From positions 49,318,690 through 49,382,689 of the forward strand of contig CM034236.1 in the NCBI GenBank assembly GCA_019916065.1: a DNA stretch of 64,000 bases, read 5' to 3'. Below the pieces are notes generated by a model. The model was not told where the DNA came from, searched no databases, and saw only the letters and a list, made by a program, of their open reading frames with translations. The stretch comes from Vitellaria paradoxa. Taxonomy: Eukaryota > Streptophyta > Magnoliopsida > Ericales > Sapotaceae. This document shows positions 49,101 through 61,900 of the stretch, in pieces; position 1 is the first letter of the stretch, and each line of letters begins with the position of its first letter. The position numbers were made by a program, and so were the translations under genes.

Positions 49101-49704
49101 GTAAACAACGCAGTAATAGATTCCTCATATTTATCTTTTGAGCATCTTGAATTGCTCAGTCAATTTTTTTGAGTTAAATTTTACAGTAGGTGTAGTAACT
49201 GGTCTAGCAACTTCAGAAGGAACAGAAGATAATAAACCAATAGCAATGACCTTTGTAGCCACGACTTCAAAATCCACCACATCCCACATTCGGGGGGGAA
49301 ACAAAGCCTAAACCTCATACAGAACAAGACCAAATCCAAATTTTGGTTAAAAATATGGACAAAGATAGACATTTTTTGCACCAAGAAATCCGACCCCAAG
49401 TCAATTCATCTTTCTCAAGTGAGCTTTCAGTGACATTACAAATGAAGTCTTGTGCAAACACAATGTAAAAGATTGCACAACCGACAATGCCACCGCATAC
49501 ATTTTCACATTTAAGCCTGCAGAGCAAGTACCTCATTATTTGGATAGTGCACAATTGACAAAGTCCTTTCATGTACTTCCAGCATTCCAGGAGGTCTATA
49601 CATTCACAACATTTCAAATATCTGCATCACAACCACATATCAATTAAGGATGGTTCATTTTGATGGTTATTACAAGCTTTTTATCGTTCAATGATCATTT
49701 TTAT
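46181..49704. other. intergenic DNA before the helicase-like gene
   Basis: A GC-richer part at 46900-47860 carries short frames on both strands but none recognisable. 'gagtcagcaaaatccttactcatgacac' is directly repeated around 48528-48600. The last few hundred bases are probably the 3' UTR of the helicase-like gene. Confidence 0.4.
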
Positions 49705-52700
49705 TTATTTGAATGAAATGCAGGTAATCTCAAACTGCGTTAAGAACGTGCCATCAGGAGGGGAAACTTACGTTTATGGGCATTTCGGCTATGACAAGAC
49801 TGCTGCTTTCTTCTAGGCTTTTTAGAGTCACCACCTCTCCCCCAACAACCATGTTAATAACAATCCCATCTGCTTATATTCAATCCAAATTATGTGAGAA
49901 AAAACATAAATTTCATAAATTATATGACCAGGAAGTGATGTTGCATTGGAGAAAGAACCTGCTGCCAAACAAGCAGCCATGCGTCTTGCATATGTTTCCT
50001 GCAAGTAACCACCAGAGCTAGTGAAAATTTTAGAGAGGGAAAGAAAGCCCAGCAATCCATAAAATTGGCAATAAGAAGATAGAAGCCCACTCATGAAAGC
50101 AACCTGGACTAAGAAATCATACATCAACGGCCCAGGGGATGGTAGGGATTTAAAACCACCATATTGAGCCTTTTAGAGAAAAGTAAGGAGAGAAACCATA
50201 AAAGGATAATTCTGACGCAAGGAATTGTGTCTTATGATTTACAACACCAAGGATCTATGGCTGTTCCTGACAGGTAACAGAAACTTGCGTTGTTGTATAA
50301 AAAGATGTGAGACTCCAGACAGATTAATCAATTAAGACTTCGAGCATTGTAGTATTTCTAAACATGCTGCATAAGAGGAAGATTTAAGATGCCTTTTGGT
50401 ATTAACGAGTGGAACTGAATTGTAGCGCACAGTATTATATTCTAATAGGCAGTGGTGGCATGCACTAGTATGAAACATTAGGATATCTTTAAATTGCCAC
50501 ACAGAAATAATAGAACTCAAGGATGAGGGGCATAGATTGGGCAAACTCTTTCTTGTCATGAATAAGGTAAAACTATAGACAGAGTTGAGCTTTCATCTGC
50601 TGCGCCCGCCCCACGGACGCCCGCCCCCGGGGGGGAGGGGTGTTTGGTGTGGTTGGATTTCCTCTTAAAGTAGCTTTTTTATTTGGTAATTCCTCTTAAA
50701 GTAGTTGAGTGCTCTTATTATGGCCTTACTAGCAGCAATGATTTGCATCATACATTAAATTTAATTATTAAAGAAAGTTTGAATGCTTATGATGTATCTA
50801 TTTTAAAAATCAAAGACGTTGTAACTTTTATTAATAGTTCTGCTAAAAAGAGTTATTTTCTTTTTAAATGCTTGCAACTAAATACTAGTACAAGATAAAA
50901 TACAAGTTATTAAATGATGAAAGTTACTATCAAATATAAAAAACCAATTGATATATTTATTTTACAAAATATAACTTTAGGGTTACTATACACCAGAAGA
51001 TTGAAAAAATGCAATTTTGTATAAAGATTTTCTATATGTTTTTTATGTTGCAACAAAAACATTTGTGTAATGTACCAGTTAGCACACCAAGACACAGAGA
51101 AAGAAAATAACTAGAAATCATACAAATGCATGTCGGTATTGTGAAATATATAAATCCTAAAGGAATAATTTAAACTTACCTTCTTTACTGGCAATTCATA
51201 AGTTATTAAAACACGAGCAGTAATTGGTGACTCCACTGAAGCAAGAATTGGAAGACAGGCATTGGTTACAACTATCAAGTGAGACTTCTCTTCCTCTTTC
51301 CCAATTTCACTATCATCTCCAGACTGAAGATTGGCAATTTGATTCCACCTCATAGTTGCTTGCCGAAATTTCTCCAAAATCAGTGCACATTCTGATTCAG
51401 CTAGGTCACTGCACCGGGAGAAGGGCAAGAAATTCATATCCTGTATTAGCTTTTGTTATAATGCAGAGATTCCAAGAGATCATTTCTAAAATGTCATGAT
51501 AGGAACCCTGGTACCTGAAATGGTTACAGCTTTGAATTAACAAGAAATCTACAAGGTTTCTTTTGTTCCTTACTCTTTATTTTTTCCCCTTTCATTTTGG
51601 TAAGTGGAACATAACAGGGTTTAACTCAGAAGGAAACCGGTACATAAGTGTCAAGAGCCCAAAACTTAACCAAAGGGGAAAGAAAAAGAAACAATGTAGG
51701 AATCTACATTTTACGCCATTAAGCTTAAAGTAACATAGCCAACTTTTTCTCTTAAAAAACACACCACAGAATCATAAACTAGATTGTATGTATTATTTTG
51801 CAAACACAAACCAACCCGGTAGATGTACTTAGAAAGACCCAATATGCCAACTCTATATTGTGCTCACACAATATCTATAACGTCTTTTAGTTCTTCCAAA
51901 ACACTTAGTCAATGGTACTGCCGAATTCTGCTTGCCTTCTATAAATGCTTGGATTTCTCTTATAGCCACCACCACATGACATATCTCCTCAACTGCCAAT
52001 GGTGCAACTCGTAGGACAGATGGCACTAATTGGACAATATTCCTTAAAGACAACCTCTTTGAAAGGGACCAAGGAACTTCTCCCCATATTTCCTTATGGG
52101 TAGATCTCCAGCAATGGGGTCATCATCTCTAAAGCCAAATCCACCTTGGAGCATTATTTGCACTTGCAATGGTTGACACTTGACACCTGCCAAGATTAAG
52201 GCTAGGGAGGTCCTAGTACAGCTTGGCGCTGGTCCAATGCCCATATCTCACAACTAAAGTTCGTATCCTCAAAAGTTCCTTTTTTCTATTTATAGTGTTG
52301 TCCTAGAGTGCAAAATATTCTACTAAAAAGTTCCTCATACATATTGCTCTACTTATGCTATGAACTTAGGTTATTTTTCTTAAAATTTACTCAACTTAAA
52401 ATCGGTCTAAATTCAAATCTTCGTAATATTGTTTTCAGCGCAGAGCTTTTTCAATGATTTTCAAATTCATTACGCAGCTTCTAACTGCCCTACTAGTCAG
52501 AACCCAAATTCTCACAATCGATGGTCCAAATTTCCAATATTGCTACAACCACCAAGCAAAAAACCCTATTCATTTGCAGAATAAATATGTAAAAAAGATA
52601 AAAAGTACCAGAGAGGCTGTAGAAATGTATGAGAGATTCGAAACGGCAAAGCAGACGGCGTCAAGGTCATCACGTGTACTGCAGCACACCACCATCGGCA

Positions 52701-53351
52701 GCCCCGAACGGCGACCCGCCGTCCCCAGCAGATCCACCAGCGTCTCCTACTAATTCAGCGACTTGAGATAGTAACGGTACAAACATTGGAAAATAACAGT
52801 ACCCCAAAAAAAATTGCAATTTTATTAACAACTCGAAGTGAAATTAAGAAGAAAGAGGCCCTTTCGGGTTTCGGTTAGTTGAGTTGATTCGAATGACGGG
52901 TTGAAGGACCTGAGACCAATAGGTCTGGGTTTGACACAGTATTTTTTTTTTTTTTTTTGTTGTTCTCTAACTGTGAAAGCCCATTTAACAGTCTTTTCGG
53001 CTGATCAGCAGGCCGAGCCGGTCAACTTGCCTAGTTGTTTTACCTCTGTGATTCTTTACTAGGGTCACATAGTGAGCTTGCACACTCTTACGGCAGCAGC
53101 TGCAAGTTTTCTCACACCAGAAGAAAAAAGAGACCATCTTGAATTGAATTCTGTCGACTGCGAGGTAGAAGTGGCGCGGTTGACAGCAGCAGATGCCAAG
53201 AAAATAAGAAATGAAAGAAATGATCTGTGAAAAGATCTACAAAAGAGCAGCCAAAAAAATAAATAAATAAATAAATAAATTTTACAAAATACCTGTAATG
53301 GGAAGGCGACGGCGACGGAGGCGAAGCGGCTTCTATTACATCCGTCGCCAT
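49705..53351 (-). CDS. eIF4A-like protein with only the C-terminal helicase domain, seven exons
   Basis: Exons on the - strand: 53286-53351, 53135-53224, 52609-52746, 51180-51440, 49959-49998, 49772-49869 and a doubtful last one 49705-49734. All internal phases agree and the product is about 240 residues. Conserved blocks: RHFYLAVDRIQFKM (exon 2), ETLVDLLG.AGRR...PMVVCCSTRDDLDAV (exon 3), SDLAESE...LEKFRQAT.RWNQ...SHLIVVTNACLP.L.S...ARVLITYELPVKK (exon 4), ETYARRMAACLA (exon 5), DGIVINMVVGGEVVTLKSLEESSSLVIAEMPIN (exon 6). These match a plant family annotated as eIF4A-like helicases that lack the ATP-binding DEAD half; a role without ATPase is unknown. Odd points: exon 2 as drawn adds a hydrophobic stretch before RHFY, exon 4 starts with ten extra residues (DMNFLPFSRC) before SDLAESE, and the final exon is a guess because the expected ISEIL-like end was not found. 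Confidence 0.78.
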
Positions 53352-56300
53352 GAACTCCGATAAAACCAAAACAATTACGTCTCTTTCTCTGACCCGAGTT
53401 CCAAACTTTTATCTTCCCTTTCTTTCATTTTAGCTCTTTTATTAGTGTTTGGCTGCCTAAGAAAACAAAATAAAATAGAACTCTAATTTTAATCAATTTA
53501 TCTCAATAATAAAATTCGGCGACATGCTATTTTTAAACTATTTTTTTTATAAAAATTAATCATCCAAATACTTAGGTTAAATTTGAAAAGAAAAAAATTA
53601 ATTTTTTTTAACTAACTATTAATTAGTTACTAAAAAAATTAAATTTTTTATAAAAAAAAATTAATTTTTTTAGTTGTTATTTTTTTTTTACTTTTTATTA
53701 ATTTGATAGTTTTGTATTTTAAATTTTAAAAGAAGTTTAAAAAATAAAATAAAAATTTTAATCATTTTAAAATAATTAAAAAATTAATAGTTAGAAGTTG
53801 AGGTATTAGCCTATTTTTTCTTTTTTTTCTAAACGCATTCTTAATGCTGAATTTCCCCTATTAGCCCATTATTATTATTATTATTATTATGCATTTACAA
53901 TCTTATTTTTCACACAAAATAATAAAAGAAAAAAACTTGTATTAAAAAAATAATAATTAGGCTATGGTAGTGTTTGGCATCACATTCTCTAGCAAAAAAA
54001 ACCAAGTTTTACTCTTCAGGTGAATGGCAAAACACCAAGTTTTACCATTTTTCTGCTATGTTGTGGCAACTTCTTAATTCAAAAATTATCAAAAATTATT
54101 AAAAATTACTAAAAGTTGTTAAAAGTTACTAAAAGTTGCTAAAAAATTTACTAAACACCTAAAAGTTACAAAAATTGTTAAAAATTACCAAAAATTGTTA
54201 CTTTATTAAACACACTAAAAATTACAATTAATAATTTTTGACAAAAAAAATTAAAAATTACTAAAAGTTACGTCTCTAAATGTTCCCAATAAAAGTTGCT
54301 TCAAACCCATACGTTTGCCTTTGTCTCCTCGTAAGGCTCCGTGAGTAAGTTTAGAAAAGAAAATAAAAGAAAAAAAAATCATTAATCAGGAGAGAAGGGA
54401 AAATAAAAGAAATGATTGTATTTTGTTTTTATCTATCTATAAATTTAAGAAATAAAGAACAATAATTTTCTCTCCCTTTGTTTTGTAAGTTAAGAAGAAA
54501 TAGAAAGAAAATAAACGGTAGATAATTATTTAACATTGAATCATTTGAGAAATTAGAGTGTAATTAATTTATTAGTCTCAAGATATATTTGTTATTTATT
54601 CTTGTTATTTATTTTATGAGTAAATATGTCATTTTAAAAGTTTCATTAATGATGCATTTAGAGTGATTAAAGTGAGATAAAATAAAAAAAAATAAAATAA
54701 GTTATAGGTTCATAATTCGTGTAGTTAAATAAAAAGTAAATAATTTTTAAAATTTTTTAGTATTTTTTATTATTTTTTAAAAAATTTTTATCACTCCAAA
54801 CGGAGTCTAAATCACCTTTCTTTTGTCTCCATTTCTTCTCACTTTGGGGAAGAAGAAAATTTCACTTTCTTCCCATTTTCCTATTTCTTTTATTTTTTTC
54901 GCCTAGTAAAACCCACAAACAAACCATTGATGGTAAAATATTTTTTTTTTCTATTTCACTCAATTCAAACAGGTTATAAGAGAGTGCGTGATGCACAGAT
55001 TTTTTTATATTATTTATTTAAATTTAATATACTATCATGTACTAATATAAATAAATTATAAAAATATGTTTGAAAAGTAATATAGATTTTTGTGCATAAA
55101 AATTCAACCAAAAAATAAACTCAAATTATCAATCAAATTGTTATGTTTTTTAAATTAAGAAAAATGATAATTAAATAAATAAAAATTTGTTGAACATCTC
55201 TTTATATATATTATGTTTTTAGGACTTGTTTGGAGGTCTACAAATTTTTACAAATCTCTGTACTAATTAAATTTTTAATTCATTATATAAATTACGAGGT
55301 TATAATTTTTATAAATTTATTTTAATTTTTACAATTTTAAACACCCTTGCATCTTTGGTATATTTCATCAATTTCTTCAATCAAATTAGCCACTTGAAAG
55401 TTGTAATATGTACTACCCATTTTATCAATCTTGAATTTCAATGAAGATAATAAAGGGTTTTCGAATTACAAATAAACTTTTTTAATGGCACGAATACTTT
55501 TACTAAAATATGAATAGATTTCTACAAAATTAAATAATCTTAGCAGATGCTTGAAGGACCTTGGGAGAAAGAGAGTGAGTGAGCTGTGTACTAAGCCATG
55601 ATGTGTTTTGGAAAGAGGAAGAGGAATTTATTGCTAAATTAGTGGGATACTGGGGATGATTATTTGTTTTGTATTCTTAAACATATTGTTACAATGTAAT
55701 GTAATATAATAATGAAAAAAACTTGTAATTTATTTATATTCTTAATTACATTAAAAAAACATATAGTGAAAAAATTACAGGAGGAAAAGTTTTGTAAATT
55801 TTTCATTATTCTCACGTACGGTTTGAATTTTTTTAATCAATCTAAACTTATTTGTTATTCTTTCTTTATTTGTTCTACCTATATTAGAAAGAGTTTCGTG
55901 AGTTCCCAAATTTTCTCATGACCTAAATTATTAAAAATCAACAAAAAGTTACAGTAGAGGAATAAGCAAAGGAAGAAAGACATTTAACAACAATTGTACT
56001 TTATTTTTGGGTGACATTTTGTTATTATTTAATTAAATATGAATCTAATCAAATTTGAATAACTTGAGGCATCGATATTAGATTATAAGTTATGTGTAAA
56101 TTTGATAATAAATTTTTTAATAAATTAAGAATGAATAAAATTTTAATAATTTAATTCATTTAACTGCGTTGCTGGCTCCATTTGTGAATTTAGTTAAAAA
56201 AAGAAAGAAAATAAAAAGAAAATATAAATTAGAAGAGAATAAAAAAGATAATATTTTCTTTCTATTGTTTGTAAACTTAGGAGAGAAAAAATAATAAATT

Positions 56301-56740
56301 TTTTTCTCTTTATTTGTGAGTTGAGAATAAATAAAAATAAAAAATGGATATATTGTTATTTTACCACTAAAACCTATAAAAAAATTAAGAGTGTAATCAA
56401 TTTATTTAAATTTAAAACATATTTGTAATTTATTTTTCTCAGTCTTTATTTTATAGGTAAATATATAATTTTAAACATTTTATTAATTAATTTTTTTCTT
56501 ATCCATTTCTGTTCACTGTTGAAAATATGAAAATTTAAAAATTTTAACATTTATTTTTTTTCTTCTAAAAAGAATTTACAAATAAGGTATTGATTCCAAA
56601 ATCTATTTCTTCCTTTTCTTTTCTGTCTGGTTGATCCAATCCAAGCGGACTGTGAGTCGTTACTAGTTGAAATAACACGGTTAAAGAGACTAGTAGATAC
56701 ACATAATCAGAAATAAATAAATAAATAAAACGATAGACAG
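53352..56740. other. AT-rich intergenic DNA
   Basis: The helicase-like promoter region, a MITE at about 53960-54286, a decayed family-T-like block near 54650-54812 ('aaagtgagataaaat' to 'ctccaaacggagtcta') and AT-rich filler. No gene seen. Confidence 0.45.
53960..54286. mobile_element. MITE, relative of 13930-14255
   Basis: Interior 'acttcttaattcaaaaattatcaaaaatta...aaaagttac...' and end 'tctctaaatgttccc' line up with the 13930 copy ('tctctaaacgatccc'). The left end is not clear. Confidence 0.5.
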
Positions 56741-56749
56741 CATATCGAA

Positions 56750-57845
56750 GAGTTTTTTTTTTTTTTTTACTATTAACAGTAAAACTTTTTGTGCAAATAC
56801 AATCGGGCGAGAAGTATTTAGTGAAATGTTGTTAATGAAATCACGATCTAAAATCGCGGTTGTTGGGCAGTTCTTAGAAGGAAAAAACGCTATCTCATAT
56901 GGTGTTTCTAAAGGAAGCAAAAACCGCCATCTCAGATGGCGTTTCTAAAGGAACAATACAATCTGTAATGGCATTGTCCCTCACACTAAAGTTCTGCAAA
57001 AACATCAGCTCTGAAAAATCTGGCAAGGGACTTGAAAAGGAATTTCCGTGGAACCACACTTCGGCCAATTGAGTCATATTCTGTAACACTACAATTGAGC
57101 CATTGAGCCTCGAACTACTTCGTTGCTCGTTCAACCACAAAGGCTGAATCGAAGAACCTGAAAAGCTCGCCGGAAGACCGCTCTCGAGATTATTGAACGC
57201 CAAGTGGAGGTTTTTCAGCTCCGAGAAGGCGTTGCTGCCGAAAAAATCGAGGAGTTTTCTGGTGATGTCGGTCGAGAAAACTTGGAGGTTCGAGGTGGTT
57301 CGAAGACTATCAGGTATCTGCCACGCCGAGAAATGGTTGTAGTCGAGATAAACCTCTACAAGGGACGTCATGCCGACGAAGAAATCGGATGGAATGGAAG
57401 TGAAGTTGTTGTTGCTGAGCAAGAGGTAGTTAAGTGAGCTCATCCCAGCGAGGCTAGGCAGCGGATCGGCGAGCTGGTTGCCCATGACCTCGAACTTCTG
57501 CAACTCCGTGAGTTGGACGAGGCTTGAAGGGAGAGACTCTTGCAGGTTATGATGCCCGATTTGGATTCAGACCAAAAACGCGATTTCAGAAAGTAGGTTA
57601 AGGCTTAGCAAAAATCACCATCTGAGATAGCGATTGTATTTTAGAAACGCCATTTCAAATGGCGGTTTTTGCTCTCCATTCCTTTAGAAACGCCATATGA
57701 TATAGTGTTTTTTCCTTTTACTAGCTACCAAACAATCGCGATCTTAGATCGCGATTTCATTAACAACATTTTGCTAAATACTTCTCGCCCGACTGTATTT
57801 GCATAAAAAAGTTTTACTATTAACAGTAAAAAAAAAAAAAAACTC
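56750..57845. mobile_element. Pack-MULE carrying a piece of a TMK-type receptor kinase gene
   Basis: 1096 bases flanked by perfect 9-bp CATATCGAA (56741-56749 and 57846-57854). Ends GAGTTTTTT and AAAAAACTC. Arms of about 200 bases are inverted and share 'gggcgagaagtattta', 'atcgcg' palindromes and 'cgccatctcagatggcg'-type palindromes. Between the arms (about 56960-57565) is gene-derived LRR sequence. No transposase. This combination is the definition of a Pack-MULE. Confidence 0.9.
56895..57565 (-). pseudogene. captured LRR fragment of a TMK-like receptor kinase
   Basis: Open on the - strand from about 57560 to the stop at 56895. Blocks in order: NLQESLPSSLVQLTEL, PLPSLAGMSSLNYLLLSNN, GMTSLVEVYLDYNHFS.WQIPDSL, DFFGSNAFSELKNLHLAFNN, GLPASFSGSSIQ.LWLN, LNGSIVVLQNMTQLAEVWFH, PLPDFSELMFLQ. 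These are the extracellular leucine-rich repeats of TMK receptors, plant kinases that act in auxin signalling at the plasma membrane (family knowledge). There is no start context, signal peptide, membrane span or kinase. The last 20 or so residues come from the element's arm, so it is a chimera. The frame has stayed open for over 200 codons, which suggests recent capture or some constraint. Confidence 0.88.
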
Positions 57846-57884
57846 CATATCGAAGCCCTGTGTTCCTTGTTGTATTTTTTTTTT

Positions 57885-58432
57885 GGTAAATTTCACTAAC
57901 TTCCCCTGAGGTTTCTGACACCAACAGAAACTTCCCCCGAGGTTTCTAAAATGACACTGCCCTCACTTCCTTTACCAGGTAAATTTTACTAATCTCTCCA
58001 TATCTATTTTTTCCCGTAAAGGTCCTGTTTGGAGTAAGAAAAAATAAAATTAATTGAGATAAAATGTAGTTTAGGGTTGATTTTGAGGTCTTTTTTTCTG
58101 AAAAATAACAAACTGTGGGATAAATTGAAATAAAATGTAGTTTGAGGTTGATTTTGGCATCTTTTTTCTGAAAAATAACAAACTGTGAGAACGAATTTTC
58201 AAATCCGTTCCCACGGATTCAAAAAAATTCACAAAAAATAGCGACATTGATACTCATTTGAATACTTTCGATACAAAAAATATAATTGTATAAAAAATTT
58301 ACAGATTTAGAAATCTCAGGTGAGGTTAGTGAAATTTATCCGGTAAAAAAAAGGAGAGCAGTGTCATTTCAAAAATTTTAAGAAATGTTTCTGTTGGTGT
58401 CAAAAACTTCGGGAGGTTAGTGAAATTTACCC
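57885..58432. mobile_element. MULE-type MITE with stacked terminal repeats, second copy
   Basis: 548 bases. Starts GGTAAATTTCACTAAC and ends GTTAGTGAAATTTACCC. Flanked by runs of T, compatible with a nine-T target. The core is the reverse of 34576-35180. Inside, a unit ending 'aaaaataacaaactgtg' is tandemly doubled in both copies. Confidence 0.75.
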
Positions 58433-58479
58433 TTTTTTTTTTTTTTTTTTAACTTTCTTTGGAGTAGCACAGCTTCTGA

Positions 58480-58936
58480 CGTCGGGGACTCTGGTACTCA
58501 TCTCTCTCTCTCTCTCTATGCGGCGTTCGTTAGGCACGGCCGTATCTATGTCGCACCATCAGAGGTAAGCTCTGTATCCTACACCGCTTGTCTACTTTCG
58601 ATTTTTCACTTGATCTTCTTTTCTCCGTCCACCTCAAACTTACCGTCAAGTCGAAATCAAGCCAAAGCTCGACCTTTGATCTCCGTATTTGTCAGATTAG
58701 TTAGTTGGATAACTTGGATTAATCACACTTCGGCGGCGATTCATTTATAGTATTTTTATTTGTTCTGTGATTAGGCTTCGATTGGTTCTCCTTAGGGTTT
58801 TTTTAATCCCGTGATCACTTTCCTTTGTGATCTGCTGGGGAGTGCCCGTATTTCGGACCAACTAGGGCTAACAATTTGATGCGTTGGCGGGATTTTGAAT
58901 CTGCGGTAACGGTAGGGGTTCGATTCGGACTTTGTG
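58480..58936 (+). promoter_or_regulatory. leader region of copy C
   Basis: A CT tract (about 58498-58517) is followed by CATCAGAG|GTAAGC at 58557-58570, a good splice donor, so the leader probably has an intron; a possible acceptor is the TAG at 58913-58915. From about 58595 it lines up with the leader of copy B, including 'ggttctccttaggg' and 'attagttagttggat'. The region is pressed directly against the MULE-MITE. Confidence 0.5.
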
Positions 58937-61900
58937 ATGGCCAATCCCGGTGGCGTCGGGACAAAGTTCGTGTCTGTGAATCTGAACAAGTCCTACGGAC
59001 CGGTTTCCCATCACCATCCACCTTATGGTAGTAGCTCTCATGGACCCGCGAGCCGGGTCCGGCCGGCTAGTCATGGCAGTGTTGGAGGAGGAGGAGCTGG
59101 AATGGTGGTTCTATCACGCCCTCGTAGCTCGCAGAAAGTTGGGCCGAAGTTATCTGTTCCACCTCCCTTGAATTTGCCATCATTGAGGAAAGAACATGAG
59201 AGATTTGATTTGGCTGGATCAGGTGGTGGGTCGGCTGGAGGCGGTGGCACGGGTAGTGGGTCGAGGCCAAATTCATCTGGTCTGGGTTGGACGAGGCCAG
59301 GGACTGTAGCATTGCAAGAGAAGGATGGGAATACTGCTGTACTGGGAAGGTCAAGTGCTGATAGCCATGCAGTTGATAGCGTTGATAAAAGTTCTTACAC
59401 AATTGATGCTGCAACTAGGGGAAGTACAGCATATACACCACCTTCGGCTCGGTTGGGTGTGCTTGGACATCCAGCTTTTGCATCAGCTCCATTAGCTGAG
59501 AAAACCACAGTTTTGTTGAAGGGTGAGGATTTTCCTTCATTGCAGGCTGCTTTACCTAGCAATGCGTGTGGGCCAGTGCCGAAGCAAAAGGATAGTTTGC
59601 ATCAAAAACAAAAGCAAGCGTTGGGTGAGGAATCATCCAATGGGCAAACTGACAGTTTCCCTTTGGGTTTACTAGGCCGCCTGCCTCCCCATGGACAATC
59701 TGCCCATAATACTTTCATAAATGTCTCAAATGTGAATGACGGTGAAGTTCATGGATTGGGCAATGCACAAATAGCAGAGAAAGCTCAAAAGCAGGAGTAC
59801 TTTCCCGGCCCACTTCCATTTGTTCGGTTGAACCCAAGATCTGATTGGGCAGATGATGAGCGTGATACAGGACATGGTTTTGCAGGCCGGGGCAGAGATA
59901 ATGGGTATTCACGAAGTGAAGCTTCTTGGGATAGAGAGTTTGACATGCCTAGGAACAGTGGATTACCATACAAACTATCTCATAATCAATTTGAAAGGTG
60001 GGGCAAGCGGGAGGGTGAAATTGGAAGGGTTTCTTCAAGTGAAATCCCTAAAGTGGACCTTTATCGCAGAGATGTAAGACCAACTAGCAGAGAAGGTAAC
60101 ACGTGGAAGGCTTCTACTCTTCCCAATGATGGATTTAATGCGCAAGAAGTTGTAAATGCTAGAAATGGCAATGATGCTAGGCCAATGGGTCTCCAGAGAG
60201 AAATGGGAAAGGATGTTAAGTACATCCCTCCACATTTTGGAGACAATTCTCGTGACGGTGCCACAAGAAATCAGGACTCTGGAAGGAGGGATATGGAGCA
60301 TGAACAGGAAGGAAGATATCAGAGAAACCAAATGGCAGAATCAGTTATCAGCCGAGGGACTGAGCAGAACACACGAGACAGATATGGTAGCGAACAGTCC
60401 AATAGCTACAGGGGTAATGCTTTCCAGAATAGCTCAGTGTCAAAACATTCATTTTCCTTGGGTGTCAAGGGGAGTCCTATGAGTGATCCGATACTGAACT
60501 TTGGTAGGGAAAAACGTGCATTTTCAAAGAGTGAGAGGCCTTATATAGATGATCCATTTCTGAAAGAATTTGGCACCACAAGTATTGATGACCACAATCC
60601 TTTTTCTGCTGGCCTTGTGGGAATATTTAAGAGGAAAAAGGATGTAGTTAGACAGAGTGATTTCCACGACCCAGTTAGGGAATCTTTTGAAGCTGAACTG
60701 GAGAGAGTTCAGAAAATGCAAGAGCAGGAGCGGCAGCGGATTATTGAGCAGCAAGAAAGGGCTCTGGAGCAAGCTCGGAGGGAACAAGAGGAGAGGGAGC
60801 AACTGATTAGGGAAGAGGAAAAACGGCTGAGAAGACTCGAAGAAGAAGCCCGAGAAGCTGCTTGGAGGGCAGAACAGGAGCGACTGGAAACCATTCGACA
60901 AGCTGAAGAGCAGAGGATAGCCAGAGAAGATGAGAAACAACGGACTGTAATGGAGGAAGAGAGGAGGAAACAGGCTGCAAAGCAAAAGCTTTTAGAATTG
61001 GAGGCTAGGATTGCAAAGAGACAGGCTGAAGCTGCAAAGGGTGATAGTTGTGCTGCTATTGCATATGAGAATGTGTCGGCCATTACAATGGAAAAGGGTG
61101 TTGCCAGGGTGGCAGATCTTGACAACTGGGAAGATAGTGAGAGAATGGTGGAGAGGTTAACTACTCCAGGATCTTCTGATTCATCTGGTCTCAGCAGAGC
61201 CTTTGAGTTGGGTCGTAGGCCGCAACCTTCTGGACAAGGGTCCTCTGGTTTTCTGGACAGGGGGAAACCTGCTGATTCATGGAGAAGAGATGCATTTGAG
61301 AATGGGAATAGCTCGTCCTTCCTTGTACAAAACCAGGATAATGGTCACTACAGTCCCAGACGAGATGCTTCTATTGGAGGAGCATTCCCTAGGAAAGAAT
61401 TTTATGGCGGAGGTGGATATGTAGCACCTAGAACTAACTCTAGAGGAGGGATGCAAGACCCACACATGGGAGACTTTATTCATCTAAAAGGGCACAGGTG
61501 GAACACGTCTGGTGATGGAGACGCTTACAGCAGAAATACACAAATTGATTCTGAATTTCATGAGAATCATGATGACCCATATGTTGATGTTGGATGGGGG
61601 CAGGGCCACCCTCATGACATTCCTCGTTCTCCTTACCCAGAAAGGCCGCATTCTGAGGCAGATGAACTTTATTCCTGTGGAAGGTCTAGGTATTCCATGA
61701 GGCAACCCCGTGTCCTCCCCCCTCCCTCACTTGTGTCCATGCACAAGACTTCTGTCCGAGGAGAAAATGACTGTCCGAGGCCTCCAACTTTCCTAGACAA
61801 TAACATGAATTACAATCACGCATCAAGAAGCGAATCTACCGGACAGACAAGGTATTATGGTGGCCAACAGGAAAGGTTTGAAGTATCAGAAATAGTTGAT

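Noticed and set aside
52044..52244. 66-codon - strand frame inside a helicase-like intron
   Set aside because: Not conserved to my knowledge and flanked by stops; probably intron or repeat text.
52454..52753. 99-codon + strand frame
   Set aside because: It is antisense to exon 3 of the helicase-like gene, whose - strand reading matches a known protein family.
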